Assembly (NCBI RefSeq): GCF_001277215.2
Contig: NZ_CP013940.1
Coordinates: 2,914,001-2,978,000 of the forward strand
Direction: 5' to 3'
Length of the DNA: 64,000 nucleotides
Source of the DNA: Cronobacter malonaticus LMG 23826
GTDB lineage: Bacteria > Pseudomonadota > Gammaproteobacteria > Enterobacterales > Enterobacteriaceae
Positions within the stretch are counted from its first letter, which is position 1; the number at the start of each line of letters is the position of its first letter. Positions 35,891 to 45,102 of the stretch are shown one piece after another. The notes below the pieces were generated by a model. The model was not told the origin of the DNA and did no database searches. It worked only from the letters and a program-made list of their open reading frames with translations. The position numbers and the translations under genes are program-made.

Positions 35891-37543
35891 TTACTGCCAG
35901 CTCACCTCGCCTTTCGGCTCAAAGGCGTTTACATCCAGCGGCGAGCTCTGCTGGATGTACTGCTTCAGCACTTCAGCATCCACAAAACCGGTATTCACGT
36001 AACCCGGCTTTTTATCAATGGCCGGATAACCGTCGCCGCCGGTCGCGTTAAAGCTGAGCGTCGCCATGCGGTAAGTTTTCGCCGGATCGACCGGTTCGCC
36101 TTTAATTTTAACGTCATTCAGCGTGCCGCCAGAGGCTGTAAAACTGACATTCGCGAATTGCGGATACGCGCCGGAATCCGGTTTTTTCTGCGCGACAGCA
36201 GTCAGGTACTCCAGCACCTCTTTGCCCGTCATATCGACATACACCAGCGTATTGCCGAACGGCTGGACCTTGAGCACGTCTTTATAGGTGATGTCGCCGC
36301 CTTCAATGGAATCACGAATGCCGCCGCCGCTCATCACCGCGAAATCCGCGCCGGTGCGCGCTATCTGGGCGTTAAGAATTAAGTGACCCATGCTGGTCTG
36401 CACAAAACGCACTTTGCTGCGATCGCCCTCAAGCCGCCCGTTGACGCTGCCGATTTTGACCATCAGCTGCGCCTGGCCCTTTTTCTGGAACGGCGTCAGC
36501 AGCGAGAGCATCTGCGGGTTCTCCGGGATCTGCGGCGTGTAGAGCACGCGCTCCGTCTGGCCATTATCCCAGGTCACTTTTTTCTTCAGGTTGATGGGGA
36601 TGAGCTGATAGCGCACTAGCTTCATTTCGCCATTACGGAACTGGAAATCGGCGCGGCCGACATATTTGCCCCACTCATGCGCCTGCACAATCCAGGTGCC
36701 GTTCTGCCGATCCGGCGCGCACGGCGTGCCCGGCACGTAATCCACCTGTTTTTTATTCTCCGAGGCCATACAGACCGGATCCTGCGAGTGTCCACCCACA
36801 ATCATCGTCAGCGCGCCTGCCGGCAGCGCGCGCGCCAGCTCGACATCTCCCGGCGCGTTAGAGCCGTGGTCGCCGTTATCGTAATGGCCCATATGGGTCG
36901 CGGCGATGATGACGTCCGGTTTTTCATTCTGCTGCAACTCCTGAATCACCAGCTTCGCTTCGTCGGCAGGCTTGCGGAATTCGATATCGGTGAAATATTC
37001 CGGGTTGCCGATTTTGGCGGTGTCATCGGTGGTCAGGCCAATCACCGCGATTTTAATCCCCTGCGGTTTGAAAATCGCCCAGGGTTTAAAGAGGCGCTCA
37101 TTGGTGCTTTTCTGGTAGATGTTGGCGGATAGCAGCGGGAATTTGGCCCACTTTTCCTGCTGGCGCAGCACGCTCAGCGGGTTGTCGAACTCATGGTTGC
37201 CAACGGCCATCGCGTCATAACCAATCAGATTCATGCCGCGAAAATCGGGCTCGGCGTCCTGTAAGTCAGATTCCGGCACACCGGTGTTGATATCGCCGCC
37301 GGAGAGCAACAGCACGCTGCCGCCCTGGGCAGTGACTTCACGCCGTACGCTGTCCACCAGCGTCTTCTGCGCCGCCAGGCCATATTCGCCATATTCGTTG
37401 CGCCAGAAATGACCGTGATGATCGTTGGTGTGCAAAATGGTGATGTTATACGTTTTATCCTGCTCCCAGGCGGATGCGCCGCCGCTCAGCAGGCTAAGCC
37501 CCGCCAGCAGCGCGACAGCTAACCCTTTTCTGGCTAACCCCAT
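35891..37543 (-). CDS. ushA: Periplasmic 5'-nucleotidase/UDP-sugar hydrolase UshA
   Basis: A 550-residue metallophosphoesterase with a signal peptide (residues 1-25, ending GGASA). The N-terminal metal site is complete: ILHTNDHHGHF, GDINTG, VGNHEFDN, and ATHMGHYDNGDHG plus GGHSQDPVC. The C-terminal substrate-binding domain contains MSGGGIRDSIEGGDITYKDVLKVQPFGN. It salvages external nucleotides and UDP-sugars. fsr, its E. coli neighbour, is absent; the next gene is ybaL after a 520-bp gap. Confidence 0.97.
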   Translation of the reverse strand: MGLARKGLAVALLAGLSLLSGGASAWEQDKTYNITILHTNDHHGHFWRNEYGEYGLAAQKTLVDSVRREVTAQGGSVLLLSGGDINTGVPESDLQDAEPDFRGMNLIGYDAMAVGNHEFDNPLSVLRQQEKWAKFPLLSANIYQKSTNERLFKPWAIFKPQGIKIAVIGLTTDDTAKIGNPEYFTDIEFRKPADEAKLVIQELQQNEKPDVIIAATHMGHYDNGDHGSNAPGDVELARALPAGALTMIVGGHSQDPVCMASENKKQVDYVPGTPCAPDRQNGTWIVQAHEWGKYVGRADFQFRNGEMKLVRYQLIPINLKKKVTWDNGQTERVLYTPQIPENPQMLSLLTPFQKKGQAQLMVKIGSVNGRLEGDRSKVRFVQTSMGHLILNAQIARTGADFAVMSGGGIRDSIEGGDITYKDVLKVQPFGNTLVYVDMTGKEVLEYLTAVAQKKPDSGAYPQFANVSFTASGGTLNDVKIKGEPVDPAKTYRMATLSFNATGGDGYPAIDKKPGYVNTGFVDAEVLKQYIQQSSPLDVNAFEPKGEVSWQ

Positions 37544-38063
37544 GACAACTCTCCCTATCCTTAACGTGAATGCTGAAATTACAGCGCCTGCCGAACATAC
37601 TCAACTTTGTTTTCAGATTTGCGACTTTCCTCAAAACCACGGCGTAACGGCAAGCAAGGTTTATGCCTTGTTACAAAAGCGACGATTTAATGCGTCACAA
37701 GCAAAAAAAGGTGTCTGCACGGCAAATTTACTGAATTGCTATCATCTTACGTTCATCTTCTCGTCAAAAAATCGCCATTTTTCAACTCACCGTTGCTGTT
37801 TGAGCGCTGTTTACTTTTTTCCCGCGTAAAACACGCACTTTCCTCAGTGAAAGCACAAAATGGCCCGACCTGTTACCCGCACAACATCAAGGTTTGCTTC
37901 TGATAATATGTATTTCTGCGCCCGGTTCGCATTTTTTGCGCTTAATGAGGGATTTCAGAAAGTTTTCACTAATAAACTGCCCCGCGCTGCCGAAAATTGT
38001 CATAAACTGTTACGAGTTGCACGCAAAACATCCGGTGTATCACATTCAACGAAAGGAGACGGA
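37544..38063. other. Divergent AT-rich intergenic region, ushA / ybaL
   Basis: 520 bp with no supportable gene. It is markedly AT-rich, with several oligo-A/T runs in its middle part, and must contain both divergent promoters. E. coli carries fsr here; I see no remnant of it. The reading frame upstream of ybaL from 37860 has no ribosome-binding site. Confidence 0.6.
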
Positions 38064-39746
38064 ATGCATCACGCCACACCGCTTATCACCACACTTGTCG
38101 GTGGCCTTGTTCTGGCCTTTATTCTCGGTATGCTCGCCAACCGGCTGCGCATCTCACCCCTGGTGGGATACCTGCTCGCAGGCGTGGTGGCCGGGCCGTT
38201 TACGCCCGGTTTTGTCGCGGATACTAAGCTTGCGCCGGAGCTGGCGGAGCTTGGCGTGATCCTGCTGATGTTTGGCGTGGGTCTGCATTTCTCGTTAAAG
38301 GATCTGATGGCGGTAAAGTCTATCGCCATTCCCGGCGCCATTTTGCAGATAGCCGTGGCGACGCTGCTGGGCGTCGGGCTCTCCACCTTCCTCGGCTGGT
38401 CGCTTATGACCGGCATCGTGTTCGGCCTGTGTCTCTCTACCGCCAGTACCGTGGTGCTGCTGCGCGCGCTTGAAGAGCGGCAGTTGATTGAGAGCCAGCG
38501 CGGACAGATAGCCATCGGCTGGCTTATCGTTGAAGACCTGGTCATGGTGCTGACGCTGGTGCTGCTGCCCGCCGTCGCCGGGATGCTGGAGAAAGGTAAT
38601 CTTGGTCTTGCGACCCTGAGCCTCGATATGGGCATTACCCTTGGCAAAGTCATTGCGTTTATCGCGCTGATGATGCTGGTGGGTCGCCGTCTGGTGCCGT
38701 GGATCCTGGCGCGCAGCGCCGCCACCGGCTCGCGGGAGCTGTTTACGCTCGCGGTGCTGGCGCTGGCGCTTGGCATTGCCTTCGGCGCGGTCGAGCTGTT
38801 TGACGTCTCGTTCGCGCTGGGCGCGTTCTTCGCAGGGATGGTGCTGAACGAATCGGAACTGAGCCACCGCGCCGCGCACGATACGCTGCCGCTGCGCGAT
38901 GCGTTCGCGGTGCTGTTTTTCGTCTCGGTGGGCATGCTGTTCGACCCGATGATTCTCGTTCAGCAGCCGCTGGCGGTCGTTGGCACGCTGCTGATTATCC
39001 TGTTCGGCAAGTCGATCGCCGCGTTTGCGCTGGTGAAACTGTTCGGCCACTCGCGCCGCACCGCGCTGACGATTGCGGTGAGCCTCGCGCAGATCGGTGA
39101 ATTCGCGTTTATCCTGGCCGGGCTTGGCATGGCGCTGGATCTGCTGCCGCAGGATGGGCAGAACCTGGTGCTGGCGGGCGCGATCCTTTCCATTATGCTT
39201 AACCCGGTGCTGTTTGTGCTGCTGGAGCGTTTCCTGTCGCGTCACGACGAGCTGGAAGAACAGACGCTGGAAGAGGCGATGGAAGAAGAGCAGCAAAACC
39301 CGGTGGATATCTGCAATCACGCGCTGCTGGTGGGCTATGGCCGCGTTGGCAGCCTGCTTGGCGAGAAGCTTATCGCCGAGGGCATTCCGCTGGTGGTGGT
39401 GGAAACGTCCCGAACCCGCGTCGAGGCGCTTCGAGAGCGCGGCGTTCGCGCGGTGCTTGGCAATGCCGCGAATGAGCAGACGATGACGCTGGCGCATCTC
39501 GACTGCGCGCGCTGGCTGCTGTTGACCATCCCGAACGGTTATGAGGCCGGTGAAATCGTCGCCGCCGCGCGTGAGAAGCGCCCGGATATCGAAATCATCG
39601 CCCGCGCGCATTATGACGACGAGGTGGATTACATTACCGAGCGCGGCGCGAATGAAGTGGTGATGGGCGAGCGGGAAATCGCGAGCACGATGCTGCGTAT
39701 GCTCGATAAACCCGAGCAGGCGCAGGAGATTTTGAGCCACAGTTGA
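38064..39746 (+). CDS. ybaL: CPA2-family K+/H+ antiporter-like protein YbaL
   Basis: A 560-residue protein of the KefB/C (CPA2) family with about 12 membrane helices (1-390). It has the conserved LLMFGVGLHFSLKDL, the GWLIVEDLVMV acidic pair and SLAQIGEFAF. An acidic linker (ELEEQTLEEAMEEEQQNP) leads to a C-terminal RCK/TrkA-N NAD-binding domain (HALLVGYGRVGSLLGEKL, about 410-560). No glutathione-ligand evidence is visible. AAAGGAGA precedes the ATG at 38064. Confidence 0.95.
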   Translation: MHHATPLITTLVGGLVLAFILGMLANRLRISPLVGYLLAGVVAGPFTPGFVADTKLAPELAELGVILLMFGVGLHFSLKDLMAVKSIAIPGAILQIAVATLLGVGLSTFLGWSLMTGIVFGLCLSTASTVVLLRALEERQLIESQRGQIAIGWLIVEDLVMVLTLVLLPAVAGMLEKGNLGLATLSLDMGITLGKVIAFIALMMLVGRRLVPWILARSAATGSRELFTLAVLALALGIAFGAVELFDVSFALGAFFAGMVLNESELSHRAAHDTLPLRDAFAVLFFVSVGMLFDPMILVQQPLAVVGTLLIILFGKSIAAFALVKLFGHSRRTALTIAVSLAQIGEFAFILAGLGMALDLLPQDGQNLVLAGAILSIMLNPVLFVLLERFLSRHDELEEQTLEEAMEEEQQNPVDICNHALLVGYGRVGSLLGEKLIAEGIPLVVVETSRTRVEALRERGVRAVLGNAANEQTMTLAHLDCARWLLLTIPNGYEAGEIVAAAREKRPDIEIIARAHYDDEVDYITERGANEVVMGEREIASTMLRMLDKPEQAQEILSHS

Positions 39747-39775
39747 TGGGGAATGGTGTGCGTGACGGTGAAAAA

Positions 39776-39859
39776 GGTGGGTGCGGCTTTGCCTTACCCA
39801 CCCTACAAAAAACCAGGCCTTTTAAACGTAGGGTGGGTAAGCGTGAGCGCTCCCGCCGG
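39776..39859. repeat. Inverted pair of REP-like repeats after ybaL
   Basis: Unit 39776-39806 (GGTGGGTGCGGCTTTGCCTT start) and inverted unit 39828-39859 (GTAGGGTGGGTAAGCGTGAG start). The inner loop contains AAAAAACCAGGCCTTTT, itself a small hairpin. Confidence 0.8.
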
Positions 39860-39899
39860 CACGTTTCTCTATCCGTGCTCTCAGGAAAAGGCCCGGGTA

Positions 39900-40010
39900 A
39901 GGGAAGCCTGTAAGGCAGGTGTAAACGTTCCATTCGCCATGATGTCCGCTTTATATGAGCGCTTCCCTCACGCGAACGTGCAAAGGGGGCTCGCCGCCGC
40001 CCCCTTTGCA
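39900..40010. repeat. Two further hairpins in the ybaL/gsk gap
   Basis: Arms AGGGAAGC (39900-39907) and GCTTCCCT (39961-39968) bracket 53 bp. Next to it TGCAAAGGGGG (39979-39989) and CCCCCTTTGCA (40000-40010) make an 11-bp stem with a 10-nt GC-rich loop. These differ from the REP-like family on both sides and have no coding capacity. Confidence 0.65.
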
Positions 40011-40057
40011 ATCCCGGCTCCCGGCGGAAAACCACCGCCACCAGCGCCGCGTGGTTT

Positions 40058-40087
40058 GTAGGGCGGGTAAGCGTTAGCGCACCCGCC
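40058..40087. repeat. REP-like repeat beside gsk
   Basis: A single unit (GTAGGGCGGGTAAGCGTTAG start, ACCCGCC end) lies 14 bp beyond the gsk stop and may act as its 3' stabiliser or terminator. Confidence 0.8.
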
Positions 40088-40100
40088 ATAACGTGAAAGG

Positions 40101-41405
40101 TTAACGCTCCCAGTATGCCTCTTCGAGACTGTCTTCGCGCTCCGGCAGGCCGCGCGTCAGACGCGGCGAATGCTGGTTCAGCACCTGATAACTCACGCGG
40201 TTTGCGTATTTACACACCTGCGCCAGCGACGAATAGGTCAGCCAGGCGTATTTATGCTTGCTGGAGTTCGGCACGTTGGTACGGTGATAATTATTGGCGG
40301 TAATATCATGCAGCAGCGCCGCCAGCGCGCCGTCGCCGGCACCGTTGGTGTTCATGATCTTCTCCGGCCCGCCCATATACGGGGCGATATGGGAGAAAAT
40401 ACGCAGCGGCTTTTCACAATCTTTAAAGCGCATCGCGCGGCTGAATTCATACTGGTTGAACTCCGCAATCGCGCCCGGCAGCAGCGGATGCTGAGTTTTG
40501 CGCTTGCCTTCTTCTTCGGTAAAGCCCGCCATATAAAGCCCGACCGGCCCGGCGGTGCAAAGCACCAGATCCACCCAGTCGAGTGCCTTATCAGACGCCA
40601 GCAGCGGATCGCTTTCGCCCGTCAGCGCCTCGCCCTCTTCTTCATTCATCGCCAGAATCGACACGTGCTCTTTCAGGAAATCGCGCCACCACTGCGGGTT
40701 ATCGGCAATCACATATTTGGTGCCGAGCGTCAGCACCACCGGCACGTTATGCTTTTTGGCGTAACGAATGGCGGTCATGGTGGCCTCCGGCATCGGCTCG
40801 CCGGGCTTGCAGCGCACCAGATACGAAGTCAGCACCAGCGCCGACGCGCCAGCAATCACCTCTTCCGGGATGCTCTCCGGGCGCAGCTGGTTCATCTGGC
40901 CGGGGCTAATGGCGAAGGTGCGCTCGCCCTGCTCGCTTATCAGCGTGAAGCAGCGGCCAATCGCGCCGTCAACGCCCTGGAGATAGTTCAGATCGGTCCT
41001 GCTTGAGGTGTTACAGAGATAACGGTAAGCGTAGCTGCCAATCTGCACGTTGTTACACATGACGCCCAGCAGCACCGAGCGGTCGTCGGCCAGCACAGAG
41101 TAGTTGTGCATCGTGTTGCCAATGGTGCCGCCGGCAAACTGATGGGTGATGAGATTTTCACGCACCAGCTCCTGATAGAGCGCTTCGGCGACATCGTCTT
41201 CAATCACCAGCGAATGGCCGAGGCTCAGCCCGTAGCGTTCGATAAACGCGTCATCCACGCGGGCTTCGATATCCACCAGCGTCTGGTCGATACCCACCAC
41301 CCAGGAGGCGCTGACGTCGGATTCAGGTTGAATTTGTTGCAGGAGCGGATCGCGGTCGCTGACGGGGAAATAGTGTTTGGACTTACGTTTGCCGGGAAAT
41401 TTCAT
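40101..41405 (-). CDS. gsk: Inosine-guanosine kinase
   Basis: A 434-residue PfkB/ribokinase-family kinase that phosphorylates guanosine and inosine for purine salvage. The N-terminal FAGGTIGNTMHNYSVL and the C-terminal catalytic motif NTNGAGDGALAALLHD (general base Asp) are complete. The sequence follows E. coli Gsk throughout, including the MKFPGKRKSKHYFPV start. It is separated from hemH by 63 bp; aes, which stands between them in E. coli, is missing. Confidence 0.97.
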   Translation of the reverse strand: MKFPGKRKSKHYFPVSDRDPLLQQIQPESDVSASWVVGIDQTLVDIEARVDDAFIERYGLSLGHSLVIEDDVAEALYQELVRENLITHQFAGGTIGNTMHNYSVLADDRSVLLGVMCNNVQIGSYAYRYLCNTSSRTDLNYLQGVDGAIGRCFTLISEQGERTFAISPGQMNQLRPESIPEEVIAGASALVLTSYLVRCKPGEPMPEATMTAIRYAKKHNVPVVLTLGTKYVIADNPQWWRDFLKEHVSILAMNEEEGEALTGESDPLLASDKALDWVDLVLCTAGPVGLYMAGFTEEEGKRKTQHPLLPGAIAEFNQYEFSRAMRFKDCEKPLRIFSHIAPYMGGPEKIMNTNGAGDGALAALLHDITANNYHRTNVPNSSKHKYAWLTYSSLAQVCKYANRVSYQVLNQHSPRLTRGLPEREDSLEEAYWER

Positions 41406-41468
41406 GGTATTGCGTGCGGGTAGCTAATCAGGCGGGGAATGGTAGCACACTCCCCGCCCCGCGCGCGA

Positions 41469-42431
41469 TTAACGGTAACGGTCGACCAGTTCCTTCATCA
41501 TCGCGATATGCGCCGGGTCATCATTAAGTGCCGGAATGTATTCAAACTTCTCACCGCCCGCCTCGATGAAAATCTCGCGGTTCTGCTCCGCAATCTCTTC
41601 CAGCGTCTCCAGACAATCCGAGGAGAAGCCCGGACACATCACCTGAATATGCTTCACGCCTTTCTCGCCCAGCATTTTCATGGTTTCGTCGGTATACGGC
41701 GTCAGCCACGGCTCGCGGCCAAAGCGCGACTGAAAGGTCATCATCACTTTTTCCGGCGCAATGCCAAGCGCCGACACCAGCTCACGCGTGGTGTCGCGGC
41801 AGCGCTGCGGGTAATCGTCGCCTTCATCGGCGTAACGCTGCGGAATGCCATGGTATGAGAGCAGCAGCAGATCCGGCTCGCCATGTTTTTCAAACGAGCG
41901 CTGTACAGACTGCGCCAGCGCGCTGATGTAAGCCGGTTCGCAGGCGTAATCGCGAATAAGCGTCATGGACGGCAGCTTACGATACCGGGTGGTAATGCGC
42001 GCCAGCTCATCCCATACCGCCGCCACGGTGGAGCAGGAGTATTGCGGATAGAGCGCGAGCACAATGATGTGATCGACATGCTGGTCAAGGAGCTTCTGCA
42101 CGGCGCTGTCGAGCGACGGCTGGCCGTAGCTCATGCCAAGCGCCACCGGCACATCGCCCAGCGCCGCGCTCAGCGCTTTCTCCTGGCGACGGCTGTAAAC
42201 CATCAGCGGCGAACCCTCTTCCATCCAGACGGATTTGTAGAGTTTCGCCACGCGCGGCGAACGCAGCGGCAGAATGACGCCGCGCAGCAGCGGCCACCAG
42301 ATAACGCGCGGCACATCCACGACGCGCCGGTCGCTCAAAAACTGTTTTAAATAACGCTTAACGGCAGCGGAAGTTGGCGCCTGCGGGGTGCCGAGATTGA
42401 CTAATAAAACGCCGCTTTTTACTGACTGCAT
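41469..42431 (-). CDS. hemH: Ferrochelatase HemH
   Basis: A 320-residue ferrochelatase, last step of protoheme synthesis, inserting Fe2+ into protoporphyrin IX at the inner membrane. The catalytic His is in [12 protein letters not shown] (about 194) and the acidic helix in [21 protein letters not shown] (Glu about 264). The start is ATG 42431 with GAGG upstream; a GTG one codon earlier is possible. adk, its normal upstream neighbour, is 4 kb away because a glycerate operon intervenes. Confidence 0.97.
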   Translation of the reverse strand: MQSVKSGVLLVNLGTPQAPTSAAVKRYLKQFLSDRRVVDVPRVIWWPLLRGVILPLRSPRVAKLYKSVWMEEGSPLMVYSRRQEKALSAALGDVPVALGMSYGQPSLDSAVQKLLDQHVDHIIVLALYPQYSCSTVAAVWDELARITTRYRKLPSMTLIRDYACEPAYISALAQSVQRSFEKHGEPDLLLLSYHGIPQRYADEGDDYPQRCRDTTRELVSALGIAPEKVMMTFQSRFGREPWLTPYTDETMKMLGEKGVKHIQVMCPGFSSDCLETLEEIAEQNREIFIEAGGEKFEYIPALNDDPAHIAMMKELVDRYR

Positions 42432-42551
42432 CACGGTTCCTCATTGATATCCGGCGCGGACGGCGCGCCTGAAGAAATCAGCCGCACCGCTGCGAATGAA
42501 AATCATTGTAACGTAAAAGTTATTCACCGGAACCGATAACAGCAAAAGGCG

Positions 42552-43706
42552 TTAGTGACGATTTTCCGCCAGACGCCAGAGCGCCGCCACGTTGCGGGCG
42601 GTGACGCGCAGATTACGTTCGGCGTCCTCCAGCGCCTCCTGAAGCGTGACGATGCGATCAATCACCGAAAACGCGGCGTCGATGCCGTGCTCATGCACTA
42701 TCTGATAATCGGGCGTCAGGCTGCCCGCAATCGCCACCACCGGGCGCTGAAACTGCTTCGCCACACGCGCCACGCCGATTGGCGTTTTGCCGTGGATGCT
42801 CTGGCTGTCGAGCCGCCCTTCGCCGGTAATCACCAGATCCGCGTCGCGCACCGCCTGCGCAAGCCCTAAGGATTCAATAACAATCTCAATGCCGGGACGC
42901 AGTTCGGCGTTGAGCATGCCGAGCAGCGCGGCGCCCATGCCGCCCGCCGCCCCCGCGCCCGGCGCGCTGATAATCGTTTTGCCCGTCACTGCTTCGAGCT
43001 GTTCGCCGAAGCATCTGAGCGCGGCGTCCAGCTCTGTCACCATGGCAGGCGTCGCCCCTTTCTGCGGCCCAAATACCGCCGACGCGCCCTTCTCACCGCA
43101 GAGCGGATTATCGACGTCGCAGGCGACAGTCACGCTGACCTGCGCGAGGCGCGGGTCGAGTGCCGAGAGGTCAAGCCGTTCCAGCCCGGCCAGCGCCGCG
43201 CCGCCGGGTGCCAGTTCATGCCCTTCACCGTCGAGAAACCGCGCGCCCAGCGCCTGCATCATGCCCGCGCCGCCGTCATTGGTGGCGCTGCCGCCGATGC
43301 CGATGATAATCGCCTTCACGCCCCGCTCCAGCGCCGCGAGGATAAGCTCGCCGGTGCCGTAACTCGTGGTGATGCGCGGATCGCGCTGCGCGGCTGGCAC
43401 CAGATGCAGGCCGGACGCCGCCGCCATTTCCACGACCGCCGTTTCGCCGTCGCCCAGCAGGCCGAAGAAGCCGTCGACTTTATTGCCAAGCGGCGCGGTC
43501 ACCGGCGTGGTAATGATCTGTCCACCGGTCGCAGCGACCATCGCCTCGACGGTGCCTTCGCCGCCGTCCGCCATCGGCACGCAGACGTAGTGCGCCTGCG
43601 GGTAGATCTCACGAAAACCCGCTTCGATAGCCTTCGCAACGTCCATTGCGCTCAGGCTTTCCTTAAATGAATCCGGTGCGATAACGATTTTTTTCAGGGT
43701 TGTCAT
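42552..43706 (-). CDS. Glycerate kinase (GarK/GlxK family)
   Basis: A 384-residue glycerate kinase of family 1. Signatures are KIVIAPDSFKESLSAMDVAKAI at the N-terminus, PMADGGEGTVEAM, IGIGGSATNDGGAGMMQALG and the closing ITGEGRLDSQSIHGKTPIGVA. It converts D-glycerate to 2-phosphoglycerate in the cytoplasm. AAGGA precedes the ATG; it begins 10 bp after a GntP-type permease, so permease and kinase form one operon for glycerate or a precursor. GarK and GlxK cannot be told apart with confidence. Confidence 0.93.
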   Translation of the reverse strand: MTTLKKIVIAPDSFKESLSAMDVAKAIEAGFREIYPQAHYVCVPMADGGEGTVEAMVAATGGQIITTPVTAPLGNKVDGFFGLLGDGETAVVEMAAASGLHLVPAAQRDPRITTSYGTGELILAALERGVKAIIIGIGGSATNDGGAGMMQALGARFLDGEGHELAPGGAALAGLERLDLSALDPRLAQVSVTVACDVDNPLCGEKGASAVFGPQKGATPAMVTELDAALRCFGEQLEAVTGKTIISAPGAGAAGGMGAALLGMLNAELRPGIEIVIESLGLAQAVRDADLVITGEGRLDSQSIHGKTPIGVARVAKQFQRPVVAIAGSLTPDYQIVHEHGIDAAFSVIDRIVTLQEALEDAERNLRVTARNVAALWRLAENRH

Positions 43707-43716
43707 GGTTTATTCC

Positions 43717-44982
43717 TTAAGCAGCAACACCCAGTACGCCGAACATCAGCGCTGAAATGGTGGCAATGGTAAAGCCCACCAGCGTTTCATACGGTAAGAG
43801 TTTAAGTCGTTCATGCACGGTCATCCCGACGCTGCCGCCGGTCGCGTGGAAAAAGCTGCCGTGCGGCAGATGATCGAGCACCGTCGCGCCCGCATGGATC
43901 ATCGCCGCCCCGGCAATGCCGCTGACGCCAAGCTCCAGCAGCGTATGGCTGAAGACGGCGGACGCCACGGCGGTGCCTGCGGTGGTGGAGGCCGTCGCCA
44001 TCGACATCAGCGTGCCGGAGAGCGGTGCCAGCAGCCACGCGGGCAGCCCGGTGTGGGTCAGCGTGTCGATAAGCACATCTTTCAGCCCCGAGTTGGCGAT
44101 AATGCCCGCCAGCGCCCCGGTGCCGAGCAGCATAATGGCGACTGGTGCCATACGGCTTAACCCTGAGACCATAAATGTATTGCACTGGCGCAGCCGCCCC
44201 ATCAGCAGCGCGCCCGCAAGCCCGCCTGCCGGAAGCGCGATTAACGGGTCAACGGCGATGCCAGCAATCGGGCGCAAAGATAACAACAGAATCGCCACCA
44301 GCGGCGCGCTGATGGCCGCGGCGAAACCCGGACGCGGGCCGGTATCCTGTACCGGCAGCTCCTGTGCCGTGACCCGGCTGCCTTTGTTACTCAAGCGGTT
44401 CGCCAGAAAACAGGCCATCGCGAGGCCAAACAGCCCCGGAATGACGCCCGCCAGCATTACAGAGGTGAGCGGGACATGGAAGTTATCCGCCGCGGCGATG
44501 GTATTCGGGTTTGGCGACATCACATTGCCCGCTTTGCCGCCACCAATCATGGCAAGCAGGATAGCGATACGCGAGATGCCCGCGCGCTGGGCGATAGAGA
44601 GCGCGATGGGCGCGACGGTGATCACCGCCACATCAATAAACACGCCGACCGCCGTCAGGATAAGCGTCGCGATGGCGAGCGCCAGCAGGCTGCGCTTCTC
44701 GCCCACCTTGCGCACAATGGTCTCCGCGATGGTGTGCGCCGCGCCGGATTCAATCAGCACGCCTGCCAGCACGCCCGCCGCCAGAATGCGCATCACCGCG
44801 TTGGTGATGCCCTGCGCGCCTTCAATCATCAGGCTAACCGTATGGACGAGATCCGCGCCGCCAACGAGACCGCCCGCCAGCGCGCCCGCCAGCATGCCGT
44901 ATGCAGGCGGTACTTTACGCAGAATTAACACGATCGCGACGACCAACGCCGTCAGCGCGCCGAGAGTGGATACCGTTGTCAT
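43717..44982 (-). CDS. GntP-family permease, probable glycerate/sugar-acid uptake
   Basis: A 421-residue protein with about twelve hydrophobic segments. GntP features include LRKVPPAYGMLAGALAGGLVGGADL, the central IGGGKAGNVMSPNPNTIAAADNF and ASTTAGTAVASAVF. The C-terminal HAGATVLDHLPHGSFFHATGGSVGM motif is typical. Members carry gluconate, glycerate and related acids. Linkage to a glycerate kinase and a CdaR-type regulator points to glycerate, though this is by context. Confidence 0.88.
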   Translation of the reverse strand: MTTVSTLGALTALVVAIVLILRKVPPAYGMLAGALAGGLVGGADLVHTVSLMIEGAQGITNAVMRILAAGVLAGVLIESGAAHTIAETIVRKVGEKRSLLALAIATLILTAVGVFIDVAVITVAPIALSIAQRAGISRIAILLAMIGGGKAGNVMSPNPNTIAAADNFHVPLTSVMLAGVIPGLFGLAMACFLANRLSNKGSRVTAQELPVQDTGPRPGFAAAISAPLVAILLLSLRPIAGIAVDPLIALPAGGLAGALLMGRLRQCNTFMVSGLSRMAPVAIMLLGTGALAGIIANSGLKDVLIDTLTHTGLPAWLLAPLSGTLMSMATASTTAGTAVASAVFSHTLLELGVSGIAGAAMIHAGATVLDHLPHGSFFHATGGSVGMTVHERLKLLPYETLVGFTIATISALMFGVLGVAA

Positions 44983-45102
44983 TATTGTTTTCTCTTTGAG
45001 GTAAGGGTCAGGACAACATAGCGTCGCGCCGCGGGGAAAGCCTGAGCGAAACCCACAAAGAAAGCGCGCTGCCGTCCGCCAGTGTTTGTGGGTTTCTACA
45101 AC

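Noticed and set aside
37860-38063. N-terminal extension of YbaL (628 residues)
   Set aside because: The family starts at MHHATPLITT; AAAGGAGA precedes ATG 38064 and the upstream part has no homologous pattern.
38295-39740. 481-codon open frame opposite ybaL
   Set aside because: A shadow of a long GC-rich gene; composition is Arg/Gln/His-rich with no domain, and ybaL on the other strand is certain.
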